From Sphingomonas sp. HMP6 (lineage in GTDB: Bacteria; Pseudomonadota; Alphaproteobacteria; Sphingomonadales; Sphingomonadaceae), in contig NZ_AP022672.1 in assembly GCF_013374095.1 (NCBI RefSeq), positions 496,001 through 560,000 on the forward strand: 64,000 bases of DNA. Reading direction: 5' to 3'. Shown here one piece after another: positions 26,702-36,162 of this stretch. Both the position numbers and the translations under genes were made by a program. Within the stretch, counting starts at the first letter, position 1, and the number at the start of each line of letters is the position of its first letter. Under the pieces are notes generated by a model. It saw only the letters and a program-made list of their open reading frames with translations. It had not been told where the DNA came from and searched no databases.

Positions 26702-27213
26702 GCTGCGGGAAGACGCGCGGATATTGCGGTGATCTGTGCCGCCTCCTCGTCCAAAGCCGCTTGCGCTGTTTCGCGCAACGCGGTGAGCGCCGGATAATCG
26801 GGCTTACCCTCCGCCGCGCGGTTAAGCGCGAGCGTGTCGAGATCGGTCACCGCCGATGACAGCGTTGCGCGATAGCCGTCGAGCTCGGCGAGCGCGGTTT
26901 GCGCAGCGATCCAGCGGTCACCGCCGACGGGATCGCCCCGTGCGGTGCCGGCCAGTCGCTCGGTGGTTTGTGCCGCCTTTCTGAAATTGGCGATCACGGC
27001 GTCGATGGTCGCGCGGAGATCGGGTAGCGCAGCATCGACCGTCGAATCGGGCTCGGCCAGGGCGATGACAACTTCGGGTTCGGCATCGCTGCGCGATTCG
27101 ATCGCGCGCGGCAGCAGCGAGGGATAGCGGCCGGAAGGCTGTGCTGCGCATCCCGCGACGGCCAGCGACATGAGCAAAGCGGCAGCGCGGGCCGGAGAGA
27201 ATGGGTTTTTCAT
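26698..27213 (-). CDS. hypothetical lipoprotein
   Basis: 171 residues from ATG 27213. The signal sequence (MKNPFSPARAAALLMSLAVAGC) ends in a lipobox, VAGC, with lipidated Cys22. The rest is Ala/Glu-rich and probably helical (TVDAALPDLRATIDAVIANFRKAAQTTERL). It should be anchored to the inner or outer membrane facing the periplasm. No family recognised. It is convergent with the spermidine synthase-like gene, overlapping its stop by 4 nt. Confidence 0.7.
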   Translation of the reverse strand: MKNPFSPARAAALLMSLAVAGCAAQPSGRYPSLLPRAIESRSDAEPEVVIALAEPDSTVDAALPDLRATIDAVIANFRKAAQTTERLAGTARGDPVGGDRWIAAQTALAELDGYRATLSSAVTDLDTLALNRAAEGKPDYPALTALRETAQAALDEEAAQITAISARLPAA

Positions 27214-27295
27214 CGCCTGATGCTCTATGCCGATGAAAACCTTCACGCAACGCACTTGCGCGACCGCAAAGATGCCTCTAACAGCGCCTCTCCAC

Positions 27296-27372
27296 GCACC
27301 CATAGCTCAGCTGGATAGAGCATCAGACTACGAATCTGAGGGTCGGGCGTTCGAATCGCTCTGGGTGCACCA
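27296..27372 (+). tRNA. tRNA-Arg (ACG)
   Basis: 77 bases with an encoded CCA. Acceptor arms GCACCCA/TGGGTGC pair, D arm AGCTCAGCTGGATAGAGC, anticodon loop CTACGAA (anticodon ACG), and T arm GGGCGTTCGAATCGCTC. The ACG anticodon is the TadA-edited arginine isoacceptor. Confidence 0.96.
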
Positions 27373-27489
27373 TTCTTTCTTTTGCGCGTTGGGCACCTGC
27401 CGGGAGGCACGCTCGACGCCTGCGCGCGGCGGGGTGCTTGGCACCCGGCGCGCCCTTCCACCGCTTAAATGCAGCCGATCGGGCTCGGT

Positions 27490-28248
27490 TCAGCCCTCAG
27501 TGGCCGTGGCCACCGCCGCCAGCACTTGTTCGGCATACTCCGGGCGGCAGATCAGCACGTCGGGCAGCAAAGGATCGCGACAATTGTAGACCAGCGTGCT
27601 GCCGTCGATGCGCGAGGCATGGAGCCCGGCGGCCAGCGCGACGGCGACGGGGGCGCAATTGTCCCATTCATATTGTCCGCCAGCGTGAAGATAGATTTCG
27701 GCATCACCGCGCACCACCGCCATAGCCTTGGCTCCGGCCGACCCCATCGGCACGAGGTCCGCGCCGATCGCCTCCGCGACTCGCATCACGATCGGATGCG
27801 CGCGCGAGCGGCTGACGACCATGCGCGGGCGCAGCGGGGCGGGGGGCAGTACCTCGGGAAGATCGTCAGTTGCGAACACCAAATCCTCGGCGGGGAGGGC
27901 GACGGCGCCGGTCACGGGCACGCCGTCGATTGCCAGACCGATATGCACCGCCCAATCGTCGCGGCGCTCGCGGAATTCGCGCGTCCCGTCGAGCGGATCG
28001 ACCACCCAGACGCGACTGGCGGCGCAACGCGCGCCGTCGTCGGCGGCTTCCTCGGAGAGGATGAAATCATCGGGCCGCGCGGCGCGAATCAAGCTTTGGA
28101 TCAGCGTATTGGCATCCTTGTCGCCGCGATCGCCAAGCTCGGCGTCGGGACAGGCCCCGCCGACGCACAAGCCACGCAGCACCGCACCCGCAGCGAGCGC
28201 GACTGAACGCGCGAGGTCGGCATCGCTTTGATGGGGGGCTTGGGTCAT
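27490..28248 (-). CDS. cysQ: 3'(2'),5'-bisphosphate nucleotidase
   Basis: 252 residues of the inositol monophosphatase-like superfamily. Metal-site motifs are Glu66-Glu67 (SEEAADD) and DPLDGT (84-89), with the later [19 protein letters not shown]. CysQ dephosphorylates 3'-phosphoadenosine 5'-phosphate, removing the inhibitory by-product of PAPS use. It is the last gene of cysD-cysNC-cysQ; its ATG overlaps the cysNC stop by 4 nt, so the pathway is co-translated. Confidence 0.93.
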   Translation of the reverse strand: MTQAPHQSDADLARSVALAAGAVLRGLCVGGACPDAELGDRGDKDANTLIQSLIRAARPDDFILSEEAADDGARCAASRVWVVDPLDGTREFRERRDDWAVHIGLAIDGVPVTGAVALPAEDLVFATDDLPEVLPPAPLRPRMVVSRSRAHPIVMRVAEAIGADLVPMGSAGAKAMAVVRGDAEIYLHAGGQYEWDNCAPVAVALAAGLHASRIDGSTLVYNCRDPLLPDVLICRPEYAEQVLAAVATATEG

Positions 28249-30155
28249 AGGTTGGGACTCCAGACGCCCATGATATGCTCGACAATCCGCTCCGCGGCTG
28301 CCTCTGGGCTTTCGCGGGTGGTGTCGATGCGGATGTCGGGCCGCTCCGGGGCTTCGTACGGGCTGGAGACGCCAGTGAAATTGGCGATCTCGCCGCGCCG
28401 TGCCTTGGCGTACAGGCCCTTGACGTCGCGCGCCTCGGCCTCGGCCAGCGGCGTGTCGATGAAGATCTCGACGAAATCCTCCGGCAGCATCGCGCGTACC
28501 ATGTCGCGCTCCGCACGGAACGGCGAGATGAAGGCGCTGAGCACGATCAGCCCGGCATCGGTCATCAGCTTGGCGAGTTCCCCGATCCGGCGGATATTCT
28601 CGACCCGGTCGGCATCGGTGAAGCCGAGATCCTTGTTGAGGCCGTGCCGTACATTGTCGCCATCGAGCAGGAAGGTGTGGCGGCCGAGTGCGTAGAGCTT
28701 TTTCTCGACCAAGTTAGCAATCGTCGATTTTCCCGAGCCCGACAGGCCGGTGAACCACAGCAAGCGCGGCGTCTGGCCCTTTTGCGCGGCGTGTGCCTCG
28801 CGCGTGATGTCGATCGCTTGCCAATGGACGTTCTGCGCGCGGCGCAGCGCGAAGTTGAGCATACCCGCCGCGACCGTTGCGTTGGTGCCGCGGTCGATCA
28901 GGATGAAGCCGCCGAGATCTGCGCCGTCGGTGAACGGCTCGAACACCAGTGCGCGATCGGTGTAGATCTCCGCGACGCCGATGTCGTTTAGGCCGAGCGT
29001 CTTGACCGAAAGCTCCGCGAGCGTGTTGACGTCGATCGCGTGGCGCGGTTCCTGCACCGTTGCGGAGACGGTCTGCGTGCCGAGTTTGAGCCAATAAGAG
29101 CGACCCGGGAGCAGCGGGGTTTCCGTCATCCACACCAGCGTCGCCTGGAATTGTTCAGCGACCTGCGGTGGATCGTCGGCGGTAGCGATCACGTCTCCGC
29201 GCGAACAATCGACCTCGTCCGCCAGCGTCAACGTGACCGATTGCCCTGCCACGGCTTCATCGAGGTCGCCGTCCATCGTGACAATCCTTGTGACCGCAGT
29301 GGTGCGGCCAGAGGGCAGGATGCGGACGGGATCGCCCGGCTTCACGCTGCCGCTGGCGATCAGGCCGGAGAAACCCCGGAAATCGAGATCGGGGCGGTTG
29401 ACCCATTGGACCGGCAGCCGGAACGGGCGGGCCTGCGCCGCATCCGCCTCGACATCGACCGCTTCGAGATGCTCGATCAGCGTCGGGCCACTGTACCACG
29501 GCATTGCGGCAGAGTGTGTCGCGACATTGTCCCCGGCGAAACCGGAGATCGGGATCGCGGTGAAATCCTTGATCCCGATCGCCTCGGCGAACGCGCGGTA
29601 ATCGGCGACGATCGCGTTGAACACGTTCTGATCGTACCCGACAAGGTCCATCTTGTTGACCGCGAGCACGACGTGCCGCAGCTGCAGCAGCTTCACGAGA
29701 AAGCTGTGCCGACGCGTTTGTGTCAGCACGCCCTTGCGCGCGTCGATCAGGATGACGGCGGCGTCGGCGGTCGAGGCGCCGGTGACCATGTTACGGGTAT
29801 ATTGTTCGTGCCCCGGCGTGTCGGCGACGATGAACTTGCGCTTCTCGGTCGCGAAGAAGCGATAAGCGACGTCGATCGTGATGCCCTGTTCGCGCTCGGC
29901 GGCGAGGCCATCGACCAGCAGCGCGAAGTCGATATTCTGCCCCTGCGTGCCGACGCGCTTGCTGTCGTCCTCGAGCGTAGCGAGTTGATCGGCGAAGATC
30001 GCGCGGCTGTCGTAGAGCAGCCGTCCAATCAGCGTGGATTTGCCGTCATCGACCGACCCACAGGTGATGAAACGCAGCAGCGATTTGTGTTGGTGCTGGG
30101 CAAGGTATGCAGTGATGTCGGACGCGATCAGCGCGTCGGGGGTATAAGCGGTCAT
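28245..30155 (-). CDS. cysNC: bifunctional sulfate adenylyltransferase subunit 1/adenylylsulfate kinase
   Basis: 636 residues, a fusion. The CysN half is an EF-Tu-like GTPase: GSVDDGKST at 33-41, DTPGHEQY near 116, and NKMD. The CysC half is APS kinase with P-loop GLSGSGKST near 470 and the DGDNVRHGL segment. Together with CysD it forms APS, then phosphorylates it to PAPS. ATG 30155 overlaps the cysD stop by 1 nt; the frame is open further upstream but that part is antisense to cysD. Confidence 0.96.
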   Translation of the reverse strand: MTAYTPDALIASDITAYLAQHQHKSLLRFITCGSVDDGKSTLIGRLLYDSRAIFADQLATLEDDSKRVGTQGQNIDFALLVDGLAAEREQGITIDVAYRFFATEKRKFIVADTPGHEQYTRNMVTGASTADAAVILIDARKGVLTQTRRHSFLVKLLQLRHVVLAVNKMDLVGYDQNVFNAIVADYRAFAEAIGIKDFTAIPISGFAGDNVATHSAAMPWYSGPTLIEHLEAVDVEADAAQARPFRLPVQWVNRPDLDFRGFSGLIASGSVKPGDPVRILPSGRTTAVTRIVTMDGDLDEAVAGQSVTLTLADEVDCSRGDVIATADDPPQVAEQFQATLVWMTETPLLPGRSYWLKLGTQTVSATVQEPRHAIDVNTLAELSVKTLGLNDIGVAEIYTDRALVFEPFTDGADLGGFILIDRGTNATVAAGMLNFALRRAQNVHWQAIDITREAHAAQKGQTPRLLWFTGLSGSGKSTIANLVEKKLYALGRHTFLLDGDNVRHGLNKDLGFTDADRVENIRRIGELAKLMTDAGLIVLSAFISPFRAERDMVRAMLPEDFVEIFIDTPLAEAEARDVKGLYAKARRGEIANFTGVSSPYEAPERPDIRIDTTRESPEAAAERIVEHIMGVWSPNL

Positions 30156-31057
30156 CAGAAATACCCCTCCGCTTTCTTCTTTTCCATGCTCGCCGCCTGA
30201 TCGTGGTCGATCGCGCGGCCTTGGCGTTCGGAGGTGGTGGTGAGCAGCATTTCCTGAATGACGGCGGCCAGCGTCGTTGCTTCGCTCTCCACCGCACCAC
30301 TCAGCGGATAACAACCGAGCGTGCGGAAGCGGATCGAGCGTTCGATCGGGACTTCGCCGGGGGCGAGTGGGAAGCGATCGTCATCGACCATCAGCAGCAG
30401 CCCGTCGCGTTCGACGGTCGGGCGCGGGGCGGCGAGATAGAGCGGGACGATTTCGATGCTCTCCGCCAGGATGTATTGCCAGATATCGAGCTCGGTCCAG
30501 TTCGACAGCGGAAAGACGCGGATGCTTTCGCCGCGTTCCTTGCGGGCATTGTAGAGGTGCCACAACTCGGGGCGCTGCGCCTTCGGGTCCCAGCGGTGGC
30601 TGGCCGAGCGGAAGCTGAAGATGCGCTCCTTGGCGCGCGATTTCTCCTCGTCGCGCCGCGCACCGCCAAAGGCGACGTCGAACCCGCCCGCAGTCAGCGC
30701 TTGCTTCAGACCCTCGGTCTTCCACATGTCGGTGTGGCGGCTGCCGTGGTCGAACGGGTTGATGCCGAGCCGCTTGGCTTCGGGATTCTGATGCACGATC
30801 AGTTCCATGCCCGCATCGACCGCCGCCTTTTCTCGCAGCGAGTACATCGCGCGGAATTTCCAGGTCGTATCGACATGGAGCAGCGGGAAGGGCGGCGTGC
30901 CGGGGAAGAACGCCTTTTTCGCCAGATGCAGCATCACCGCCGAATCCTTGCCGACCGAATAAAGCATCACCGGGCGCTCCGCCTCCGCGACGACTTCGCG
31001 CAGGATGTGGATGCTTTCGGCTTCGAGGCGCTGGAGATGGGTAAGGGCGACGGTCAT
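30155..31057 (-). CDS. cysD: sulfate adenylyltransferase subunit 2
   Basis: 300 residues from ATG 31057, matching the usual 302. A PP-loop motif ([16 protein letters not shown]) binds ATP, and [34 protein letters not shown] is the typical C-terminal region. It activates sulfate to APS with CysN. An upstream in-frame TTG at 31069 is less likely, because the residues after ATG match family N-termini ([18 protein letters not shown]). First of the cysD-cysNC-cysQ operon. Confidence 0.96.
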   Translation of the reverse strand: MTVALTHLQRLEAESIHILREVVAEAERPVMLYSVGKDSAVMLHLAKKAFFPGTPPFPLLHVDTTWKFRAMYSLREKAAVDAGMELIVHQNPEAKRLGINPFDHGSRHTDMWKTEGLKQALTAGGFDVAFGGARRDEEKSRAKERIFSFRSASHRWDPKAQRPELWHLYNARKERGESIRVFPLSNWTELDIWQYILAESIEIVPLYLAAPRPTVERDGLLLMVDDDRFPLAPGEVPIERSIRFRTLGCYPLSGAVESEATTLAAVIQEMLLTTTSERQGRAIDHDQAASMEKKKAEGYF

Positions 31058-31125
31058 GATCCGAAGCAATAGTGCAGAAACGCACCCGCGCGATCAACTA
31101 ATCCTGTTGTCGCATAAAGTTCGCG

Positions 31126-31350
31126 TCAGAGCGCTGCGTTGCGCTCGACCGAATCGAGAATCCGGGCGCCCGCCATGAACACCGCGATCGGGCAGACCGC
31201 GAACAACAGCCAGCCACCAAATCCGGGATATTGGTCGAGATAATGAACCCCCCGCTCGACCGACCCAAGCGCGAGCGCGTAGATCACCGCGAACGCCTCG
31301 AATTTGTTCTTAATGACGAACAGCCGGGTGATTTTGGTCCACATACCCAT
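31126..31350 (-). CDS. hypothetical small membrane protein
   Basis: 74 residues. Residues 1-20 are basic (MGMWTKITRLFVIKNKFEAF), followed by two hydrophobic segments (AVIYALALGSVERGV and GWLLFAVCPIAVFMAGA). The mostly uniform composition and position between cysD and astA suggest a real membrane protein. I recognise no function, though the sequence looks like short conserved proteins I associate with sphingomonads (recollection, not a search result). Confidence 0.65.
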   Translation of the reverse strand: MGMWTKITRLFVIKNKFEAFAVIYALALGSVERGVHYLDQYPGFGGWLLFAVCPIAVFMAGARILDSVERNAAL

Positions 31351-31432
31351 ACGTTAAGCAAGTCGCGGGCCAGTCGCGGTTTTGCGCGGGTTCGCTTTAA
31401 AGAAGATGGTTAGCTGTAAGTTAATCCGACAC

Positions 31433-32449
31433 TTACGCGCGGGGAACGTGGCTGATGAAATCGTCTTCGGTGACCCCGAGCACGGTTGCGGCCGCGCTCC
31501 CCAATACGACACCGTCCGCGCTCGCCCGAACCGTGCCATAGGCGCAGCGGAAATCGGCGAGCCGCCCGCGCGCGACCAGCGCCGCATCGCCGCCGTCGGC
31601 ATCGATTGCCACGACACGCGCAGATTTGGCGTCGCGGATCGTGCGGACATGGTTGGTCTTGGCGAGCATCGTCGGGCCGCCATCGAAGATGTCGACATAG
31701 TTTTCGTAAGCGAATCCTTCGTTTTCAAGCATCCGCATCGCCGCTCGGCCAGAAGGGTGGGGCAAGCCGATCACCGCGCGGGCCGATTCGGGCAGCATCG
31801 CGATGTAGATCGGATGCTTCGGGAACAGATCGGCGATGAATTGGTGACCGCGCACCGCATTGAATTGATCGGCATCCTGGAAATTCATGCCGAAGAAGCG
31901 CCCGGCAAGGCCGTCCCAGAAAGGCGAGCCGCCGGCCTCGTCGATGATCCCGCGCAGCTCGGCCAGCACGCGGTCGGCGAATCGCGCGCGGTGCCCCGCG
32001 ATGAACAAATACCGCGCGCGAGCAAGCAGCATCCCGAGGCCCCCGGCGCGTTCGCCCGGATGCAGGAACAGGCCGCCGACTTCGCTGCACCCCTCAAGAT
32101 CGGTCGTCAGGCCGAGCATGTCCGCACGGAAGGTGCGGCCGAGCTCCTTGCTATGCTGCGTCAGCGTGCCGAGGCGGTAGCTGTAGAAGGGGTAGCTTTG
32201 CCCGACATGGGTGAAGATTTGGCAGGTGCCGCGGACCTCGCCCGTGGCGGTGTTTTCCAGGACGAGGACGAACAGATCGTCGGCCTTGGTTTCCTCGGTG
32301 CGGGCAAAGGCGGCGGCGCTGCGCTCCAGCTTCGCCGTCAGTGCGGCGCGATCGGGCGGCAAATTGGTGAAGCCGCCACCGGTCAGCTTTGCCATTTCGT
32401 ACAGTGGTTGCAGATCGCCGTCGTGCGCGGCGCGGATAACGAAGGTCAC
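31433..32449 (-). CDS. astA: arginine N-succinyltransferase
   Basis: 338 residues, full length. Recognised by TGGGFTNLP, SYRLGTLTQHSKEL, EVGGLFLHP, ELRGIIDEAGGSPFWDGLAGRFFGM, DLFPKHPIYI and YVDIFDGGPTM. AstA succinylates arginine with succinyl-CoA, the first step of the arginine succinyltransferase (AST) catabolic pathway. AstB, AstC, AstD and AstE are not in the window. It is last in a four-gene overlapping operon, starting inside the M20 hydrolase stop. Confidence 0.93.
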   Translation of the reverse strand: MTFVIRAAHDGDLQPLYEMAKLTGGGFTNLPPDRAALTAKLERSAAAFARTEETKADDLFVLVLENTATGEVRGTCQIFTHVGQSYPFYSYRLGTLTQHSKELGRTFRADMLGLTTDLEGCSEVGGLFLHPGERAGGLGMLLARARYLFIAGHRARFADRVLAELRGIIDEAGGSPFWDGLAGRFFGMNFQDADQFNAVRGHQFIADLFPKHPIYIAMLPESARAVIGLPHPSGRAAMRMLENEGFAYENYVDIFDGGPTMLAKTNHVRTIRDAKSARVVAIDADGGDAALVARGRLADFRCAYGTVRASADGVVLGSAAATVLGVTEDDFISHVPRA

Positions 32450-33654
32450 AGGGCACCCTTTTCGGCTATGCGCAGGATCGTCAGCGCCGACAAAGCGGCC
32501 CGCTCTGCCAGCGAATCGACGATCAGAAACTCGTCTGGCGAATGGATCGCGCCGCCGCGCGCGCCCATCGTGTCAACCACCGGCACGCCGCACGCGGCGA
32601 TCGTGTTGCCGTCGCACACCCCGCCGGTCGCGCGCCAAGCGATGTCGAGCCCCAGGTCGGCGCCGCAATCCTTGACGAGCGCGAAGAGCTTAGCCGCGCC
32701 GGGGTCGATCGGTTTGGGGGGGCGGTTGAAGCTGCCGTGGACCGCGATTTGCACGTCATGGAGCGCCGCGACTTCGGCGGTGATCCGGTCGAGCGCCGCT
32801 TGCGCGCGGTGGATTTCCGCGTGATCCTTCGGGCGGAAATTGATCCGCAGCATCGCATGATCGGGCACGACATTGTTCGGCCCGCCTCCTTCGATCCGCG
32901 CGGGGTTTACTGCCAGCGTGGGGGATCGCAGCGCGAACAGCCGTACCGCCAAATCGGACGCGGCGACGACGGCATTGCGGCCTTCCTCGGGGTTGCGGCC
33001 TGCATGGGCGCTCTTGCCGGTGACCACGATCGAGAAATTCCCGGTCCCGCCGCGCGCGCCGGCGAGCGTGCCGTCGGGCAAAGCGGGTTCGTACGTCAGC
33101 GCCGCGATTTTGCCGCGCGCGGCGTCGGCGATCAGCTGGGTGGAGGAGAAGGAGCCGGTTTCCTCATCGGAATTGATCACGACTTCATAGCCGATCCGAT
33201 CGGCGAGCGGGCTGGCCTCGACCGCGCGGAGCGCGGCGAGCATCACGGCAAGGCCGCTCTTCATATCGGCCACGCCGGGGCCGCCGAGCGTGCCGTCGTC
33301 CAGCCAGGTCAGCGTCTGGAACGCGTGGTCGATCGGATAGACCGTGTCCATGTGCCCGGTCAGCAGCAGTTGGACCGGTGCCTCTGGGCGTACCACGAGG
33401 TGTAGATGCTTGCCGTGGTCGAGTACCGCAACCGCGCCGTCCGCGCCGACGCTTTCGGCGGTATCGCCGCGCACCAGCGCGATCTTGCCTGGCAAAGCAC
33501 CGAATGCTGCGACGAGCATGTCGGCGACTTGGGCCAGACCAGCGAGATTGCGTGTCCCGCTGTTGACCGCCGCCCAGCGTTCGATCTGTTCGAGCATCGG
33601 CTGCGCGCCTGCGTGGACGACCGCAGCGCGCTCGATCGCGCTTAGCCCCGTCAT
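32446..33654 (-). CDS. M20 family metallohydrolase (peptidase/deacylase)
   Basis: 402 residues from ATG 33654. Metal-binding features of the M20/ArgE/DapE superfamily are present: HMDTVYP (His and Asp), GVADMKSG, the catalytic and metal Glu pair in NSDEETGS, and a C-terminal HSPDEF. A dimerisation domain lies between. It hydrolyses an amide bond, probably of a small amino-acid derivative. Adjacency to astA suggests a role with succinyl- or other acyl-amino acids, but this is only inference. It overlaps rppH and astA by 4 nt each. Confidence 0.87.
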   Translation of the reverse strand: MTGLSAIERAAVVHAGAQPMLEQIERWAAVNSGTRNLAGLAQVADMLVAAFGALPGKIALVRGDTAESVGADGAVAVLDHGKHLHLVVRPEAPVQLLLTGHMDTVYPIDHAFQTLTWLDDGTLGGPGVADMKSGLAVMLAALRAVEASPLADRIGYEVVINSDEETGSFSSTQLIADAARGKIAALTYEPALPDGTLAGARGGTGNFSIVVTGKSAHAGRNPEEGRNAVVAASDLAVRLFALRSPTLAVNPARIEGGGPNNVVPDHAMLRINFRPKDHAEIHRAQAALDRITAEVAALHDVQIAVHGSFNRPPKPIDPGAAKLFALVKDCGADLGLDIAWRATGGVCDGNTIAACGVPVVDTMGARGGAIHSPDEFLIVDSLAERAALSALTILRIAEKGAL

Positions 33655-34133
33655 CGCGCCAGATGCGGTGCGAACGCCGCCAGCACCTCGCGGTAAAGTT
33701 GCTGTTTGAACGGAACGATGACGTCGGGCAGCGTCTCCGGCGCGATCCAGTCCCACGCCTTGAACTCCTGATGCGCGGTGGCGATGTTCACGTCTGCATC
33801 ATCGCCGAGGAAGCGGTACAGGAACCAGCACTGCCGCTGCCCGCGCCATTTGCCCTTCCAGATCTTGCCGACCAGTTCCTCGGGCAGATCATAATAGAGT
33901 TCCTCGGTCGCTGCGGCGATGAACGTGACCTTGTCGGGGGCGATGCCGGTTTCCTCGCCAAGCTCGCGCAACGCGGCAGTTTCGGCATCCTCGCCGTCGT
34001 CGATCCCGCCCTGCGGCATTTGCCACGCTTCGACCATCGCATCGATGCGTTGCCCGACGAAGACCTTGCCGTCGCGGTTGAGCAGCATGATCCCGGCACA
34101 TGGGCGATAGGGCAGGGTGGTCGCCTCGCTCAC
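33651..34133 (-). CDS. rppH: RNA pyrophosphohydrolase
   Basis: 160 residues from GTG 34133. Nudix box at 42-64 (Gly42, Glu48, Arg56-Glu57, Glu60-Glu61, Gly63). The N-terminal YRPCAGIMLLNRDGKVFVGQR and the closing FKQQLYREVLAAFAPHLA match RppH, which removes pyrophosphate from 5' ends of mRNA to start decay. It overlaps the esterase stop (GTGA) and the M20 start, an unusual operon position. Confidence 0.9.
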   Translation of the reverse strand: MSEATTLPYRPCAGIMLLNRDGKVFVGQRIDAMVEAWQMPQGGIDDGEDAETAALRELGEETGIAPDKVTFIAAATEELYYDLPEELVGKIWKGKWRGQRQCWFLYRFLGDDADVNIATAHQEFKAWDWIAPETLPDVIVPFKQQLYREVLAAFAPHLAR

Positions 34134-35128
34134 GCCGCCACGCCGTCCGCGGCTTGCGCCATGACGCGTGCGCCCTCGGCCTCGGCGATGACGACCTTCG
34201 CTGCCGTCAGTGCCGCCGCAACATCGCCGACCGACGAGGGGATCGCCTTGCGCAGCGTGATGAAGCCGTGAATGTTGCCCACGGCCTCGCGATACACCGT
34301 GGCGACGCCCGCCTGCGCAAGCGCGGCGGCATAGGCGCGACCCTGATCGCGGATCGGATCGAGGCTGGCGGTTACTACGACAGCGGGCGGCATGCCACGC
34401 AGGTCGCCTTTCAGCGGCGAGGTGCGGATGTGCGAGGCTTCCGCCTGATAGGCGGCATTGAACCATTCCATACTGTCGCGGGTCAGCAGGAAGCCTTCGG
34501 CGAACTGGCTGTAGGACGGGTATTCCTGCGTCGTGTCGGTCGCGGGATAGAAGGGCAGCTGCGCGATCACCGGCACGGCGGCGGGCGCATCGCGCAAGGC
34601 CATGGCCACCACAATCGCGAGGTTGCCGCCTGCGCTATCGCCGCATGTCACCAGGCTGGTGATTTTGCGCCCAAGTGCCGCCGGGCTGCCCGCCGCCCAG
34701 CGTGCCGCCGCTTCGCAATCATCGGGAGCCGCGGGCCAGACCGCTTCGGGCGCGAGGCGGTAATCGACCGCCAGCACCGGAAGATCAAGCAGTCGAGAGA
34801 CTTCTGCGCAGAAGCTCGCATGGGTTTCAAGGTCGCCGATCACGAAGCCGCCGCCGTGAAAGAACAGTACCAGCGGACCGGGCACCCTGCTTGCTTGCAC
34901 ATCGAACAGCCGCGCCGGAATATCGCCCGCCGGCCCGGGGATCGTCAGATCGGTGATGGTGCCGAGTTCACCCACGGGCGGATCGGCAATATCCTTCATC
35001 GCGGCATAGGTCGCCCGCGCGGCCGGGGCTTCTAGCTGGTGCATCTTCGGGCCGGGCAGGGCGTTGAGAAACGCGAGGAAGCCTGCAACATCGGGGCGCA
35101 CGTAAGGATCGGTCAAGCATCTCTCCAT
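34130..35128 (-). CDS. HSL family alpha/beta hydrolase (esterase)
   Basis: 332 residues of the hormone-sensitive-lipase type (family IV). Oxyanion-hole HGGG is at 91-94, nucleophile Ser165 in GDSAGG, Asp257 in LDPIRDQ and His287 in GNIHGF. It should hydrolyse short-chain carboxyl esters. First gene of the esterase-rppH-M20-astA operon; the divergent HDAC-like gene starts 35 bases away. Physiological substrate unknown. Confidence 0.9.
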   Translation of the reverse strand: MERCLTDPYVRPDVAGFLAFLNALPGPKMHQLEAPAARATYAAMKDIADPPVGELGTITDLTIPGPAGDIPARLFDVQASRVPGPLVLFFHGGGFVIGDLETHASFCAEVSRLLDLPVLAVDYRLAPEAVWPAAPDDCEAAARWAAGSPAALGRKITSLVTCGDSAGGNLAIVVAMALRDAPAAVPVIAQLPFYPATDTTQEYPSYSQFAEGFLLTRDSMEWFNAAYQAEASHIRTSPLKGDLRGMPPAVVVTASLDPIRDQGRAYAAALAQAGVATVYREAVGNIHGFITLRKAIPSSVGDVAAALTAAKVVIAEAEGARVMAQAADGVAA

Positions 35129-35162
35129 TGGTCTGAGCCAGTGTCGAGCCTACCTAAGGGCG

Positions 35163-36107
35163 ATGATCGCGGTCGTCCATCACCCAGCCTATGTTGCCGT
35201 CGGGCAAAGCGCCAATCCGAGCCAACTCAGCAAGAATGCCGCAATTCGCGATCTCTTGCGCGCCGAGGGCGGCGCGATCGATTGGCACGAACCCGACATG
35301 ATGCCGCTGCAGTGGATCGAGGCGGTGCACGACCCCGCCTATGTCGCCGAGGTGATCGAAGCGCGGGTGCCGCGGGAGAAGGAGCGGCGGATCGGCTTTG
35401 CGGTGACGCCCGCGGTCGCGGCGCGCGCGCAGGTCGTTCCCGGTGGAACCTGGCTTGCCGGTAAGCTCGCGCTCAAGCGGGGGTTCGCTGCGAACAGCGC
35501 TGGGGGCAGCCATCATGCACTCGTCGATACAGGTGCGGGCTATTGCGTGCTCAACGATCTCGCGATCGCGGCGGTGCGGCTGGTGGAGGAGGGGAGTGCT
35601 GTGCGCATCCTGATCGTCGATTGCGACGTGCATCAGGGCGACGGCACTGCCGCGCTGACCGCCGGACGGCCCGGTATCGCAACCTATTCGATCCATGCGG
35701 AGAAAAACTTCCCGGCGCGGAAAGCGCGCTCGACGCTCGACGTGGCTTTGCCCGACGGGACGGGTGATGCGGCGTATCTGGAGCGGCTGGCGGAGACGTT
35801 GCTGCCGATGCTTGATCATTATCGCCCCGATCTCATCCTGTATCAGGCCGGCATCGATCCGCTTGCAAGCGATCGACTCGGGCGGTTGGCGCTTACCGAC
35901 GGTGGGCTGGTGGCGCGCGAGACGATCATTGCCCAGGCAGCCGCCAAGCGCGGCATTGCGCTGGCGAGTACGGTGGGCGGCGGATATGGCGCCGACGGCA
36001 TGGTACTGGCGACGGCGCACGTGCGTGCGATTTTGACGCTGGGGCACGCATATCGCGATTTCCCCGCCCGCTTGCGGGAGGGGTCAGGGGCGGGCATGTC
36101 GCGGTAA
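35163..36107 (+). CDS. histone deacetylase family (acetylpolyamine amidohydrolase-like)
   Basis: 314 residues of the zinc-dependent arginase/deacetylase fold. HDAC motifs include the active-site His pair in GGSHHALV (about residue 117), Zn-ligand region DCDVHQGDGTA (Asp153, Asp155, His157) and YQAGIDPLASD. Bacterial members are acetylpolyamine amidohydrolases or AcuC-like enzymes. The nearby spermidine synthase-like gene is 8.5 kb away, so no firm link. Divergent from the esterase; followed by phrB. Confidence 0.9.
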   Translation: MIAVVHHPAYVAVGQSANPSQLSKNAAIRDLLRAEGGAIDWHEPDMMPLQWIEAVHDPAYVAEVIEARVPREKERRIGFAVTPAVAARAQVVPGGTWLAGKLALKRGFAANSAGGSHHALVDTGAGYCVLNDLAIAAVRLVEEGSAVRILIVDCDVHQGDGTAALTAGRPGIATYSIHAEKNFPARKARSTLDVALPDGTGDAAYLERLAETLLPMLDHYRPDLILYQAGIDPLASDRLGRLALTDGGLVARETIIAQAAAKRGIALASTVGGGYGADGMVLATAHVRAILTLGHAYRDFPARLREGSGAGMSR

Positions 36108-36162
36108 TGCAGTGTTCCCATTCCCACCACCATCATCCGCACCGAGCAGTGGCAGCCATTCT

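Noticed and set aside
27373..27489. A terminator after tRNA-Arg
   Set aside because: The GGTGC-GCACC hairpin in this gap is short and has no T run, so termination here cannot be supported.
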